A DNA stretch of 64,000 nucleotides from Coffea arabica (Eukaryota; Streptophyta; Magnoliopsida; Gentianales; Rubiaceae): assembly GCF_036785885.1 (NCBI RefSeq), contig NC_092323.1:9122501-9186500 (forward strand). Direction: 5' to 3'. Both the position numbers and the translations under genes were made by a program. Under the pieces are notes generated by a model. The model was not told the DNA's origin. It made no database searches and was given only the letters and a program-made list of their open reading frames with translations. Shown here in pieces: positions 12,699 through 24,793 of the stretch; positions within the stretch are counted from its first letter, which is position 1; the number at the start of each line of letters is the position of its first letter.

Positions 12699-15600
12699 AT
12701 GGGCATAATGGAGGGAGGTGAGGAGGTGACGAGAGGTGGTCATGAGGAGTGTATATTTGTGTCAGTCAGACTGAGGCCTTTGAATGAGAAGGAGATTTTG
12801 AAGAATGACGTTTCAGATTGGGAATGCATCAATGACACTACAATTATCTACAAGAATGCTAATCTTTCTGCCTCTGAGCGGTCAATGTACCCTACAGCTT
12901 ATACATTTGGTAAGGAGATGAATGTAAGACTTCAATTTCAGTCAGTTATTTTGATTGTTATGGTCTTTTATGTTTCTGATAATTCTTTAGATTTCAATTT
13001 TGTTGCATCTTGATGAAAAGGGTGGAAAATTTGAGTTGGAACTATCTTAAGGGGAAATTAAAGGTCACAGGCCTTTGTTAGAAACTTTTCCTTTTGGTAT
13101 TTGTCGCTTGACTATGATCTTTTCCATCCTTTTTTTTTCCAGTTTGGTCCTGAGGTGGCAAATGAGACTATTGAACATTTCTATGTGATCAATCTGCTTT
13201 AGCATTCTTATTTTTATCCTAATATAGAGTTAGTATGATTAATTTTCTACGTGAATTTTTTTTGTTTCTGTTATTCATGCTTAATTTGTCTATGCTGTTT
13301 CAGAACTGCTGCTCTGTTATGCTAGCAAGTGGTGCTGCTATAGCAGTATCGATTATGCCAGTGTTCATGACTTGGACACTCTTTCTGATTTTCCTTTGTT
13401 TCTGTTGTTTTGCTTCTAGACAGAGCTTTTAGGAGTGATTGCACCACAAGGCAGGTATATGAAGAAGGAGCTAAGGAAGTTGCTCTTTCGGTAGTTGGCG
13501 GAATCAATGGTAAGCACATATCTGAACTTCTTCCCTTTTTTGCCTCATTAGACTGAACTTTACAAGTTTCTTGGTGTTCTCAAGCTCAATGTATTAGTAC
13601 TTACCAAAGATGATGTTCTTGTTAGCAACTCTTTTTGCGTACGGACAAACAAGCAGTGGAAAAACGTTTACCATGACTGGAATTACCGAATACACCATAG
13701 GAGATATATATGATTACATACAGAAGGTAATCTAAATCCCACTTATCATGAACTTCTCAGTATTTTGAGTTCTTTCTTTCCTGGGGTTATAATCTGTCTT
13801 CCACATCATGGCTTTGGTTTTCAGCATAGGGAAAGAGAATTCATTCTAAAGTTCTCGGCATTGGAGATCTACAATGAATGTGTTAGAGACCTCCTTAGCA
13901 CAGATACCACTCCCCTTCGACTTCTAGATGATCCGGAGGTAAATGTCTTCCTATGGTGTGTGTTAGTATTCGTTTGGCAATTACCTTATTCTTGTCTACT
14001 TTAACAGCGAGGGACCATTGTTGAGAAACTCACAGAGGAAGTTGTAAGGGACTGGGACCATGTGATTGAACTCCTTTCTGTCTGCGAAGGTAAGAATAAC
14101 CTGAGAAGTTCTTAGGGTCAGTCAGAAGCTCAATAGTTATAATGTTGTTTTTTTTTACTGTTTCAGCTCAAAGACAGATAGGAGAGACCGTGCTCAATGA
14201 GACAAGCTCCAGATCTCACCAAATCATCAGATTGGTACGCCTATTGGTTAAAAGTCCTTTGTTGTTTCCATTCATGAGGCCAAAACTTCAGAACTCAAAC
14301 CACGCTTTCCTTTTGTTGACAGATGGTTGAAAGCTCTGCCCGTGAATTTTTAGGCAGGGAAAATTACAGCACTCTTGCAGCTACTGTGGTATGAACTTTC
14401 TGTTAGGTTGATTCTCTAAATTGGAAATGAGATATTGTTAACTGTTGATGAAGGCTGTGGTAATTTTTTTTGTGCTGTTTTAATTTAGAATTTTGTAGAT
14501 CTGGCTGGAAGTGAGCGTGCATCTCAATCATTATCGGCAGGAACAAGATTAAAAGAAGGCTGCCACATTAATCGCAGTTTGCTAACCCTGGGAACTGTGA
14601 TTCGCAAGCTAAGGTAAGTCTTTTATGCAGTTGCCAATGTGGCAAAAGAATTAATCTCAAGTCCCTGCTGCGTAATATATAACTAATGTCACCTGAACAG
14701 ATCCAGAAATTTTGCTTGTTAGCTTGACACTGTTATGGCACTTTACCACTGATGTGCTGCATCTGACATTGACTAAATTGACTCTCCCTGCATAATGCCA
14801 ATGACTCAACAAAGTTAGTGTTGTTTTTTTTTTCTCTAAATTGTTCTAATTTTTAGCTTTCTATAATCCAGAGCACCTTTTGGACAGTCAAATTACTAAT
14901 TTGGCTTCATGGCATCATTTCATTTTAATGTATCACAGAAGTATTACTCAAATTGTTCTGTGTTTGTAACTTCCTAGATAAAGAGGTAAATGTTTTCAGT
15001 GAGATAAAACAGTGAGAAGCTAATTCCAGGATGGTTGGAAAGAGTTTCTTTAGTTATTTAAGTTCCATATTTCAATTTTCTGTCCATTTTACAAGAAAAT
15101 TAAAGATTAACTACTTTCAGGCATGTCGAAATTCTTCTAGCAACACCTTGACTGATGTACTGTTTCATTTATCCCGATTTATTTTTGCCTTCTCATAAAT
15201 GATGCAGCAAGGGAAAAAATGGACACGTTCCCTTCAGAGACTCTAAGCTAACCCGCATACTGCAGTCATCCTTAGGAGGTAATGCCAGAACAGCCATCAT
15301 TTGCACTATGAGCCCTGCACGAAGTCACATTGAGCAATCAAGAAATACACTTCTTTTTGCCAGTTGTGCCAAAGAAGTAACCACCAATGCACAAGTTAAT
15401 GTTGTCATGTCCGAAAAGGCATTGGTAAAGCATTTGCAGAGGGAATTGGCCAGACTAGAGAGTGAATTGAGAAGTCCTGGAACTACTGTTGTAACATCAG
15501 ATTATGCAGCACTACTTCGAGGCAAAGATCATCAAATTGAAGAGGTAATGATTCTAACAATCTGCTACACATCTTCGGAAACATATTGTGCTAGAAATAT

Positions 15601-18574
15601 GGATGGTTTGCTGTAGATTTGGTGCATTAGTGCCCAACTTATTATCTCTTTTATTTCACCAGCTGTCAGCTTAATTTGTCATAGCAATTTATTGGAGAAT
15701 ACCACTGCTCTTCTTTGTAGAGAACTTATAATTAGAAGAAAAGTATGTTAGTGGAAATCAATAGGACGTCACAAATTATTCTTGGGGACAAACTAGCTCA
15801 CGATCAATCTTTGACAATTCTGTAGCTTGAGAAGGAGGTAAAAAATTTGATTCTACAGCGTGATATTGCTCAATCTCAACTCAAAGACTTGCTACAGCTT
15901 CTTGGACAAGATAGAAATTCTCTTAGGGGGGTAAGTTGTATAAAAAGCCATTAAATATGTTTTACTTGACACGCATTTTCCATATTTATTAGTTACCATC
16001 TGTCAACAGATTGGTTTGAGGAATTACCCTCACCTGCGGATCCATGAGTCACCAGATTCTGAACACCCAGTACCTGATACATCCAGTCTGTTAGATTCTC
16101 CAACGTTTTCTTGTGGAAACAGCAGGAGTAGTTCTGAGGATAACTTTATCCGGGTACCAGACTTTGTAAACAACTTTCAGGATAACAATACTACTCCAAG
16201 GATGTTAGTACTCTCTTCTAATTTTAGCGAAAGTGAATCATGTCAAGGATGGGAGGAAATGGACAAAAGAAGCAGTGGAACATCAGAAGACTTATGCAAG
16301 GAAGTTCGTTGCATTGAAGTGGAAGACTTTAGTTATCCATGTCCTTTAGAACACCAATCCAATGCTTTATCAATAACTGGTGGAGACAAGGAAATTCCTG
16401 AACTACAATCATCTCCATTGGAGGATGAGAGAAGATCACCATCACCTTCACTCAAGGAAGAAAAACAACTGGCACCAATTGCAGTAAAGGAAGATAAAGA
16501 ACTTGTATCACCGCCATTAATGGAAGATGAGCAATTGGTGTTGCCACAATCGAAGGATGAGAAAGAGTTACATTGTATTGATTCTTCTTATGTTCCTACT
16601 GCAAATTCATCTCCTCTTCAGGATCTTCTAGCGGACTCAGTTGGTTCAAATGGCTTGTCATTGACTAAAAGCAGAAGCTGCAATGCAAGCATTACTATGA
16701 CAAACAATACTCCACCGGATGGGTCAGAGAGAGAATTTATTGCCAGAAAAGAGGGTATTAAGAGGAAACTGCTGAAATTTGATTTTGATGTGGAAAGGTT
16801 ATCAAGGGAAGGTTCTCACCCTTCTGCAGAGAATGTGGTTGATAATAAGTTTGAAGCGTCAAATGAGATATCTTCTAACACCGATAATGTTATCAGGGTT
16901 GATACATGCCCAAGGACAACGGAGCTTCATCCTGAAACTGAAGTTCCTGACAATCCTGTAAGTTTTGCATTTTGACTCTCTCTCTCTATCTGGGCAAAAA
17001 TAACGTTTCTGCTTTCAACCTTGTGTCACCTACTACATATACAAATTGGCTTTTAAAATTATCCTCTTCAATAAGATTCTTTCTAGCTTCAAAGGTTTTT
17101 ATTGAATATGAACATGAAAGGAAGAGAATAATGTGAAAGTTGCATTACAAGTGCAATTCACATTGACAGAGAAGATGCCCAAGTTAAAAGTGTCTCCAAT
17201 GTTGTGATGCATGTAAGACGTTCATGCATAATAGTTGTGTTTAATTGATTCCTAAGTCTTTTTCTTATAAACCATGTTTTATGATAGTTTTTGCTGGTAA
17301 TCCTGTTCCTTTACCACATGATGTCTATCCTCATTGCTTTTTCTGAGCGAACTGAGGTTTATTCTCTTAGCAAAACTAGAAACTGTTGTCAACTCGTAAT
17401 TCTGGTTTGTTCAATGAATCCTAGCCGAGGATAAGTAAGGAGTTAAAACAGATTTTCTTGTAAATTTTGATCGTGCAAGAAACCAAATAGATTTGAGCTC
17501 TATTTAAAGGCCTGTAGTCAAGACTTCCATATATTTAGTGGTATAATGTAGAGTACATGAAGTTTTGCGGCTTTGAATTATCTATCAATTGGTTGTGGTA
17601 CTTACAGATAAAAGAATCAGAAGAAAAATCCAGCCAAGCTATGAAGATTGTTAAAGATGTTGGCTTAGATCCAATAGAAGACGAGCACGTCGGTCTTAGG
17701 AATTGGCCAACTGAATTCAAGAGGCTTCAAAAAGAAATTATTGAACTCTGGGCAGCTTGTAGTGTTTCACTAGCGCATAGAACCTATTTCTACCTTCTAT
17801 TCCAAGGTGATCCTACAGATGCCATATATATGGAGGTAGAGACGAGGAGGATGATCTTTCTCAAGGATACATTTTCTCGAGGAGAGAAAACTATGTTAAA
17901 TGGTCAGACAGTATCTCTCGCTTCAAGGTAAAGTGCTTATTCTAAGCTGAAAGTTCACTAGAAAAGAAAACTAAATTTTTGATTAGCTAGATGTATGTAA
18001 ATGTGCCTCTCACAATAAACGAGCCTCTTCTTTTCTTTATTCATCTCTCGCACTTGTAGCAGCATTAAAAGTGCTTCATGATAAACCATTTAAGTGAATG
18101 CATATGCAGCTTCTACTAAAAATTCAGTTATAGAGAAACTCGTTCCATGTGTTGATAGATTGCATGTAGAGTCGGATAACCAAGCCAAAGGAGAAGCTAT
18201 CTCTGCTTGTGTTGAATCATTTTTTTTTTTTTTTTGGAATTTCAAAATGCAGTATGAAGGCTCTTCGTCGTGAAAGGCGGACGCTAAGCAAGCAAATGCT
18301 GAAGAAGTTCTCAGAAGAAGAAAGGCAAAGCCTCTTCCTTAAGTGGGGTATTGGGCTTGACACAAAACTCAGGAGGTTACAGTTGGCTCAGCGCTTGTGG
18401 ACCAACACAGAAGACATGAACCACATTGCTGACAGTGCCTATGTTGTTGCCAAGGTGGTCGGGCTTATTGAACCAGGGCAACATGCTCCTAAAGAGATGT
18501 TTGGACTCAACTTTACACCTCGAAGCTCATCAAAAACCTATAGTTTCAAACGGAGTTTGATATCTATTTTGTAA
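12699..18574 (+). CDS. Kinesin-7 motor protein with DUF3490 tail
   Basis: Microtubule motor of the plant KIN-7 group, the group that includes NACK/HINKEL cytokinesis kinesins; this gene looks like a relative of NACK1 rather than its orthologue. Thirteen exons: 12699-12909, 13420-13509, 13626-13726, 13825-13938, 14008-14089, 14167-14234, 14323-14388, 14489-14613, 15208-15544, 15826-15930, 16010-16957, 17608-17927, 18253-18574. All junctions are GT-AG and keep frame, giving 962 residues. The N-terminal motor has the P-loop GQTSSGKT (107-114), switch I NETSSRSH (210-217), switch II DLAGSE (248-253) and [11 protein letters not shown] coiled coil follows (about 355-385, then 434 onward), then a long acidic linker (exon 11) with 11-12-residue repeats. 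Exons 12-13 encode the DUF3490 tail ([40 protein letters not shown]). The start is the first ATG in frame; a second ATG is three codons on. A possible AATAAA is at 18836. Confidence 0.92.
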
Positions 18575-19228
18575 ATGATGAATATGAATGGAGTTCGTGA
18601 GAGGAAGATTTCACACAATGGTTCAGATCCTTTGCAGGCTCAAATTTTTTAATTGGGTGGGTTTCGCCTTTGGTTTGTCCACATTCTTAAATTTGCTTGC
18701 TGATTGCAGATTGATTGTAGGGAGCATCGTATATTCCCCAATGATGTTACAATTTGTACTCTCTTGCTCCTCCTGTTATATACTTGCATTGAGTAGGATT
18801 GGCCAAAACTTATGCTCAGCCTAATTAAAGCACATAATAAAGATTTGTTTGATGCATGAGCAATTTGGTTGCGGATTTTTTCTAATAGCTGCTGAATGGC
18901 CAAAACTTATGGTTTTGGTTCAAGTCTCATTATATTTGCATTTTTTGTTTGTGTTAGTGTTCATCTCACCAATTGTGAATTAATTTGTACTATCCAAATT
19001 CTTGACCGCCCAGAAAGGAAAACGGAAAAAAGAATTGGATAGCCATTATTTTTTCAATTATTATTTTGTTTGCATCATAATTACAATTTTTAATCTACTT
19101 TTTTGTCTTACATACATCATACCACATGCTGAAGAGCGAAAATAAGGTTTGGGTGTAATTACACTGAAAGAGTTGAAAGGAAAGCCAGTAGAGAGAGGCA
19201 AGTCTCCCGGTTTTTGTATTGTGCCGGT

Positions 19229-19642
19229 TAGGGGTGCTGTCGAGTCGAGTCGAGCTCGAGTAGTGCTCGACTCGAGGCAAAATAACTGAGCTCGAGCTTG
19301 TCAAGCTTTTAAAATTCGAGTTCGAGTTTAATTAAATGTAATTAATTCAAATCAAGTTCAATTGAGCGTATTCGAGCTCAATCAAGCCTAATCAAGCTCA
19401 AGTAATAAAAATTAATATTTTATATATAATTTTAAATAAAGGATATTATTGACATTTTATAATAATAAAAATTAAAATATATATTATAAAAAGCTTGATA
19501 GAGCTCATCGAGCTCTCGAGTATCATATCATATTTCCAAGATCGAGCTCGACTCGATAGCTCTAACGAACAGCTCGAGCTCGAGCTGCTGACCAAGTAGC
19601 TCGCGAGCTCGAGCCAAGCTACTTGGTTTAGCTCCAGCCCTA
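19229..19642. mobile_element. hAT-type MITE rich in CGAGCT, with 8-bp TSD
   Basis: The 414-bp element starts taggggtgctgtcgagtcga and ends gctccagccctag/ta. It is flanked by gtgccggt (19221-19228) and gtgccagt (19643-19650), an 8-bp duplication with one mismatch, the size typical of hAT transposons. Both ends are dense in the self-complementary words GAGCTC and CTCGAG, so the arms can fold. The middle is AT-rich and non-coding. A relative lies at 45998-46392. Confidence 0.75.
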
Positions 19643-20002
19643 GTGCCAGTATCCTGCTGTTGGTCTTACGGCTTTAGGGCTTCAGGCTCGCAAGTCATCG
19701 TCTACTGCTAAAGAGAAGGATAAGCTTGAAAAAAGGAAGAATAAGCAAAGCTGGCTTTTGCAGTGAATCTTTGTCAAGTAATCATGCACTGTGATAGGAA
19801 CTCCCAATTCTCTAGCAAATATAGAGTTCACAGTAATTATTTCAAATAATTTTTTTTCCAAACACACTATTTCTAAACATGTTCGACTTCAAAAATTCGA
19901 TTCAAAGTTTGTTTTTCTCGATTTTCTTATGATTCTTGAAAGAAAAAAGTTAAGGATGCGGATGACGCAATTTGATAACTGAATCAAAACATAAATCCTC
20001 CC

Positions 20003-20024
20003 CTCCTCTCTCTCTCTCTCTCTC
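20003..20024. repeat. (CT)n tract
   Basis: CT-dinucleotide run immediately before a TATA motif, a common arrangement in plant core promoters. Confidence 0.8.
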
Positions 20025-20032
20025 TATATATA
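20025..20032 (+). promoter_or_regulatory. Putative TATA box for the small membrane protein gene
   Basis: TATATATA directly after a CT tract, about 167 bp upstream of the ATG at 20199. It supports, but does not prove, that a transcription unit starts here. Confidence 0.35.
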
Positions 20033-20198
20033 CATTAATCCCCAAATTTTCACACAACCATAACATTGAATCCTTTCGTCCTCTCGTTACATAATATTGC
20101 CTTGTGAAACATCCCAATAAGCGTGTTAAACAGGCAATTGATTTTTTGGCCAGTTATAATACCGGTCACTAAGTGTCAATACGGAGACTGCAGAAAAG

Positions 20199-20606
20199 AT
20201 GGATCAGAAGCGAAAGATGGAGACTAGAGAAAAGGTGGATGATAATCAAAAGATGGAGAGTAGATTAACGGTGGATTATCACTCACCATTCTATCATCCG
20301 CTTAAAGTTATATGGAGATGCTTAGTAGCTGTATTGGCCTGCTTATTTACGTACTGGTTAATGAAGTTCATGATAAGGCGGTTTGATCACTCTGGACAGC
20401 GTCCCAAGTTAGTCATATCGAGCTGCATCGTTTATACACTTATTGTCGTACCCATTGGTGCTTGCCTAATCTGGTCTATCCTGCTTGAATGTCGTGATTC
20501 CTATGTAGCACTTAGGAATTGCTGGATGATCCAGGAAACTCATCCAATGATGATGACGACAAGTTCAGTTGCACAAAAGGGGCCGCCAGTAGCAGACATG
20601 GTTTAA
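20199..20606 (+). CDS. Hypothetical small protein with two membrane helices
   Basis: I do not recognise this protein. It is a single-exon frame of 135 codons with a clear ATG, preceded by a CT tract and TATA motif. Residues 1-30 are highly charged and contain an imperfect 12-residue repeat (RKMETREKVDD / QKMESRLTVDY). Two hydrophobic stretches follow, about residues 37-60 (LKVIWRCLVAVLACLFTYWL) and 70-96 (LVISSCIVYTLIVVPIGACL), separated by a basic loop (RRFDHSGQRPK). The tail is about 38 residues and Met/Thr-rich. A small tail-anchored or hairpin membrane protein fits. It may equally be a chance frame or one exon of a larger gene; the two helices in one frame favour a real protein. Confidence 0.5.
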   Translation: MDQKRKMETREKVDDNQKMESRLTVDYHSPFYHPLKVIWRCLVAVLACLFTYWLMKFMIRRFDHSGQRPKLVISSCIVYTLIVVPIGACLIWSILLECRDSYVALRNCWMIQETHPMMMTTSSVAQKGPPVADMV

Positions 20607-21374
20607 ACTGCATAGATATGAATTCTTGTTCTTGGCTCTTGGGACAAGTAAGGTCTTAAAAAAAAAAAAAACCACGAAGTTACACCTTTTAATTAGCAAA
20701 TATCAACTAAACGAATCAGTAAAAGTCTCGAGCTTGTTTTTGAGATGAAAATCCAAGTTCTTTAACGAGGAAGATTCGTAGGATTGGTGAATGTGAAACA
20801 AAAAAGAGTGCATGCTTTTGTTTAAAGCAATTACTAGCAAGAATGCACGCAATCGTGAGTCTATTTGGATGGACAATCTAAAAGAAAAGGGTCTTGCCCA
20901 CATATAACTTTCTTTTGTGGTTTTTAAGCTCTTCTAATGGAAGTCTTCAGTACTTTTTTTTTTGGGGGTTTATTTTGCTAATGCACTGCTATATGGGATC
21001 GAAAATTTCAAGAAAGATGAACATATCTTGATGAATTTTAAGTTCTTTTAATGGAGTCTTTCCATGCTTCTTCAGTTATTTATTTAATTTGCTACTATAA
21101 ATTAGGCATGGCATGAGAAATTTTCGGAAAGACGACAATAGAAGAAATGGGGATATTTGTTTATGTAATTTTCGTCTTGACGGACACAAAGATAAAAATG
21201 TTTATGAACTGAGGTCTATGATCAATGTCATTGTGTTTGACATAGATTTGTTAATCGCGTGCACTCCATACCATTTGCCGGCAAAGAAAGTGTAGTATCT
21301 TCTTCCATGAACTGACTTCCTTTCCTTTTTCTTATAAACTTTCTATTTTCTCGATCAACATAGTACTTTTAACC

Positions 21375-21505
21375 TTTCCTAAGAGTAAACTATCACGATT
21401 GAATGGATGACACGCGAGTAAATTTTGGATTTTAAATTCAAATTTTGCGCATATGTCATATATCTAATAGTGATAATATATACACTAATAGTATATATAA
21501 GATTC
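21375..21505. mobile_element. Degenerate copy of the 6.58-kb fold-back MITE
   Basis: The order of words matches the first copy: tttcctaagagtaaactatc, gattgaatggatgaca, aaattcaaattttgcgcata, gtcatat.tctaatagtga, then atatacactaatagtatata. The arms are now too diverged to pair well, which implies an older insertion of the same family. Confidence 0.5.
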
Positions 21506-22922
21506 ATCCTTTTCATAATCGCTTAGGCTGGCTTCCTTTTACATCATTTAACAGCCATATTTTGGCTGTCAAAAACAAAAAGGATCCAACAATTTCCATC
21601 CAGTAGCATTGTCAATAAAATTGAGCAGTGTGGGCTTCCTTTTTTTTTCCCAAAAAAGAGAAAAAAAAATCAACATACATCTACTTAACAGTTCTATGTG
21701 CATGAGATAAGAGGAGGAGGAGGATGAGCAGCATAAACAGAAGAATGGACAGCAATATTGCATGAGAAAAGAGCACGACAAACTGACAAAACAAAATAGA
21801 AAAGCAAGATTATGAGATTCAATTGGCAAAGCTTTCCAACTTTTAGTAGTGCTTTAGTTATACAGAGGACGTAGTTCAATTCAGTATTCTGTTTCGCCCA
21901 ACAAATTATTGATTTTTTGTTGCGACATCTGGTGTCACCTGATATGCTCTTTTTCTTATTGCTTTACATCCACATTTTCACACCCAATTTTTTCCTTTTT
22001 CGTCTTCTCCCGAAAATTGGTAGATATGATGTCATCAAAAACAGACTTAATCACTCTTTCTTCTTGCCATTCTTCAATTCAAATAAGAATTTTTTTTTTT
22101 TTTGGTCAAGATTATAAGAATACAATTTCACTTGTAACAATGCAGACTTATGATTCTTGATGATTTTGTTAGACCTTTTCCAGTTTTGTCAGTAGAAGAA
22201 TGGGCCGATTGATTTGAGTCAGCAAACAAGTAGGTCATATGAGTTACAGCGTACTCAGCGAAGCTAAAGTGCAGCCCAATGGAGCTAACCTTGTTCTCGG
22301 GCTTTCTGTCTTTTCCTTTTTTGGTCTTGCTTGTTCCATGTCTCTTGCCATTTACTGCTATCTATAGTCTCGGTTCCCTAATCTAGAAATCAACAGTCGA
22401 ATTATTGGATGTGCATATAATGTCAACAAATCCCATGCAATGAAAAAATTATTCCTCATATATTTTTTCTAATAACTTCACCTCTTTCATAGGTGTTAGC
22501 ACAAGTTTTGATCAAATTCAACTATTCAACTTCAATGAGTATTTCTCCAATTGTTTCGTCTATTATTCTTGGGTTTTTATATTGACTTAAGTGACACGGA
22601 GTATGGAGGATATATGGAATCATTAACCTTTAAAGAAAACTAATCTCTCGCCCCCTCTCCATTTCTTAAATCTCATCTTTTTCCTGCTAAACAAAATTAC
22701 AAAAAAAAAAAAAAACCTTTAAAGAAAAGACCACTTGGAGCAATTAGTTGTTGACACATTAATATAGAGAAATTTCTAAAAGTACTGCTTGGGTTCGTCT
22801 ATGGCGTGGAGACTACAAGACCACTCAAAAGCTACTGGGCTTGGCTGTGGGCTTCATGCTCCAAAATCTGTCTGTTTACATTATAAATATAGCTTTTCTT
22901 TGGGCCTCCTAAAAAATTCCTT

Positions 22923-23053
22923 GTTTAGATTATGATTTTTCGCAGAAAACGTAAATATATTCTTTAATCATTTTTTTACTTTATAAATATCAAATATTAT
23001 ACTACTCTTTTTTTTTTTTTTTTACAAAATCTTCTAAAAATAAAAATCCAAAC
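22923..23053. mobile_element. GTTTGGATTG-type MITE, copy 4
   Basis: Starts gtttagattatgatttttcg and ends aaaaatccaaac. AT-rich, 131 bp, with the internal catttttttactttataaat core followed by a long T tract. Confidence 0.55.
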
Positions 23054-23556
23054 AATCAATAACTCTCATTGGGGCGTGGGGTGGGGGGTTTTGGGGGGAA
23101 GATTGTGGGCAGGAAAAGAGAAGTCAACTACTACAACTAATTAGTCTGTCATTACTGCTCCAAATCCAGTAGTATTTTTTTAGTACCGCATCTGACAATG
23201 GAAGCTGAGAACCAAATAGTTATTACGCATGATATGGGGCATCCATATTGGGTCCATTATACACTAATTAATTCAGACTACAACAATTCTAAACCAAACA
23301 CTAATCGGTTTGACCGGCGTTCATTAGTGTTATTGCTGTACCCGAGGAGGAAAAAATTAATCCCAGTCTACTTTGTTTGAATTTGGAATAATACATCATT
23401 CTCCGAGAATCACCACCATTATCCCTCTCCCCCATAAATTCCATTTGGTAGTTTTTTTTTTTTCTTTTAACATGGTTTACTACGCCCAAAAAATAAAAAG
23501 GAAAAAATAGAATGGACAAAGAGGAGAAATGGTAATCAATGGCATGCAGTGCATCT

Positions 23557-24148
23557 GTTTTCAGACTCGGACCGGACCGGCCGGTCGAACCGGTCGAACC
23601 GGAAACCGGCCAGGTAGCCGGTCCGAGTCACATTAGAAAACCGGAAATTTAAAATCCGGTCAAAGCCGGTCAAAAACCGGGTTTGACCGGGAAAAAACCG
23701 GTTTTTCCGGTTCAACAGTAATTTTTTTTTAAAAAAATTCAAACTTTTTAATATTATGTTTTGACCCCCTAAATTGTTAAAACTTATTGATATAGCTCAA
23801 ATATTTGATACTTTATAAATATTGTCCTAAAATTTGATGTTATTTTTCAATTAAATTCATAATTTTAATTCTAAACTTGTTAATATTTATTAAATAATAT
23901 AAATTGCTACTTGATTGTTCTAATTTCTTTGTATTTTCTTGTTAAATATATTTGAAACATCAAATATATATGAATATGCCTTTATTAATATCAATATATT
24001 ATTAGATATTATATATATAATATTTTAATTTTTAAATAATTTTTATTTATGACGTCATCCGGTTCGACCCCTATCGACCCCCGGTCGAACCCATTGACCC
24101 CTGACCCCTGACCTCGGCCGAGTCGCTATCCGGTCCGGTTCTGAAAAC
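23557..24148. mobile_element. CCGG-rich terminal-inverted-repeat element
   Basis: The 592-bp segment begins gttttcagactcggaccgga and ends, read in reverse, gttttcagaaccggaccgga. The terminal inverted repeat is about 20 bp with few mismatches. The first 180 bp repeat ACCGG/CCGGT words many times, including ccggtcgaaccggtcgaacc. The right 100 bp carries related words in the opposite sense (tcgacccccggtcgaaccca). The middle is AT-rich with no coding capacity. A non-autonomous DNA transposon is the simplest reading; no duplication of the target could be defined. Confidence 0.6.
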
Positions 24149-24651
24149 AACATGCTATATTTTTGGTCTGGTAATCGGAGCAAGCCTTGTAGTATCATAT
24201 GAACAAACTTTTTGTTTGATGGGACATAGTGACAAAAGGGGGAGAAAAAAAATTATGATCATAGCCATGGCTCTTTTTTTTTTTTTTTTTCCCCCTTTAA
24301 ATTTGTTTCTTTTTCCAGTAATGCAATTATTTCTGCTGTTTTGTGTAGTTATAGTGGGCTTCACCATATTTAAGAGTCTAAAAGCTAAGCATCATCTCTT
24401 CTGAGTTATGACAAAGCTTAATTTGTTGGCAATTTTAGGTTTGAGTCTTCAATGGATCTTCTCCTTTGTTGGTAAACTTTTCACTGTGTTAACGTCGACA
24501 GAAGACCATCACGTTATGATATGAGGTATAGGTGGTTGGTTTTCGATTAATTGCCAAAAAACTGGGTTTTTTATGAACTGGGTTTTTGGAGCGAATGACG
24601 GGTTGAATCACTCCTATCTGGTGCTCTATATGGGATTTCTATTCATATCAA

Positions 24652-24793
24652 CTTGTCTTGGATCGGTCACTATTTTTTTGAAAAAATTATTTACTTGCAT
24701 CATGAATGTTTTCAATCATTTTTTTAATCTCACAAATATCACATCATCAAAAGTATTATCGTGATTATTTTAAAAAAATTTAATCCGAACAAG
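24652..24793. mobile_element. GTTTGGATTG-type MITE, copy 5 (diverged)
   Basis: Left end cttgtcttggatcggtcact, right end aatttaatccgaacaag, with the shared core tctcacaaatatcacatcat. The inverted ends are imperfect, so this is an older copy. Confidence 0.5.

Larger units (their letters stand above)
18575..20198. other. Intergenic: kinesin 3' flank and hAT MITE
   Basis: Holds the presumed 3' UTR of the kinesin gene (AATAAA at 18836-18841), a partial copy of the GTTTGGATTG-type MITE core near 19060-19125 (cttacatacatcataccaca), a complete hAT-type MITE at 19229-19642 and then the putative promoter of the small gene at 20199. Confidence 0.6.

Noticed and set aside
15308-15616. Treating single kinesin exons as separate short genes
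   Set aside because: Frame and motif continuity across GT-AG sites joins them into one 13-exon gene.
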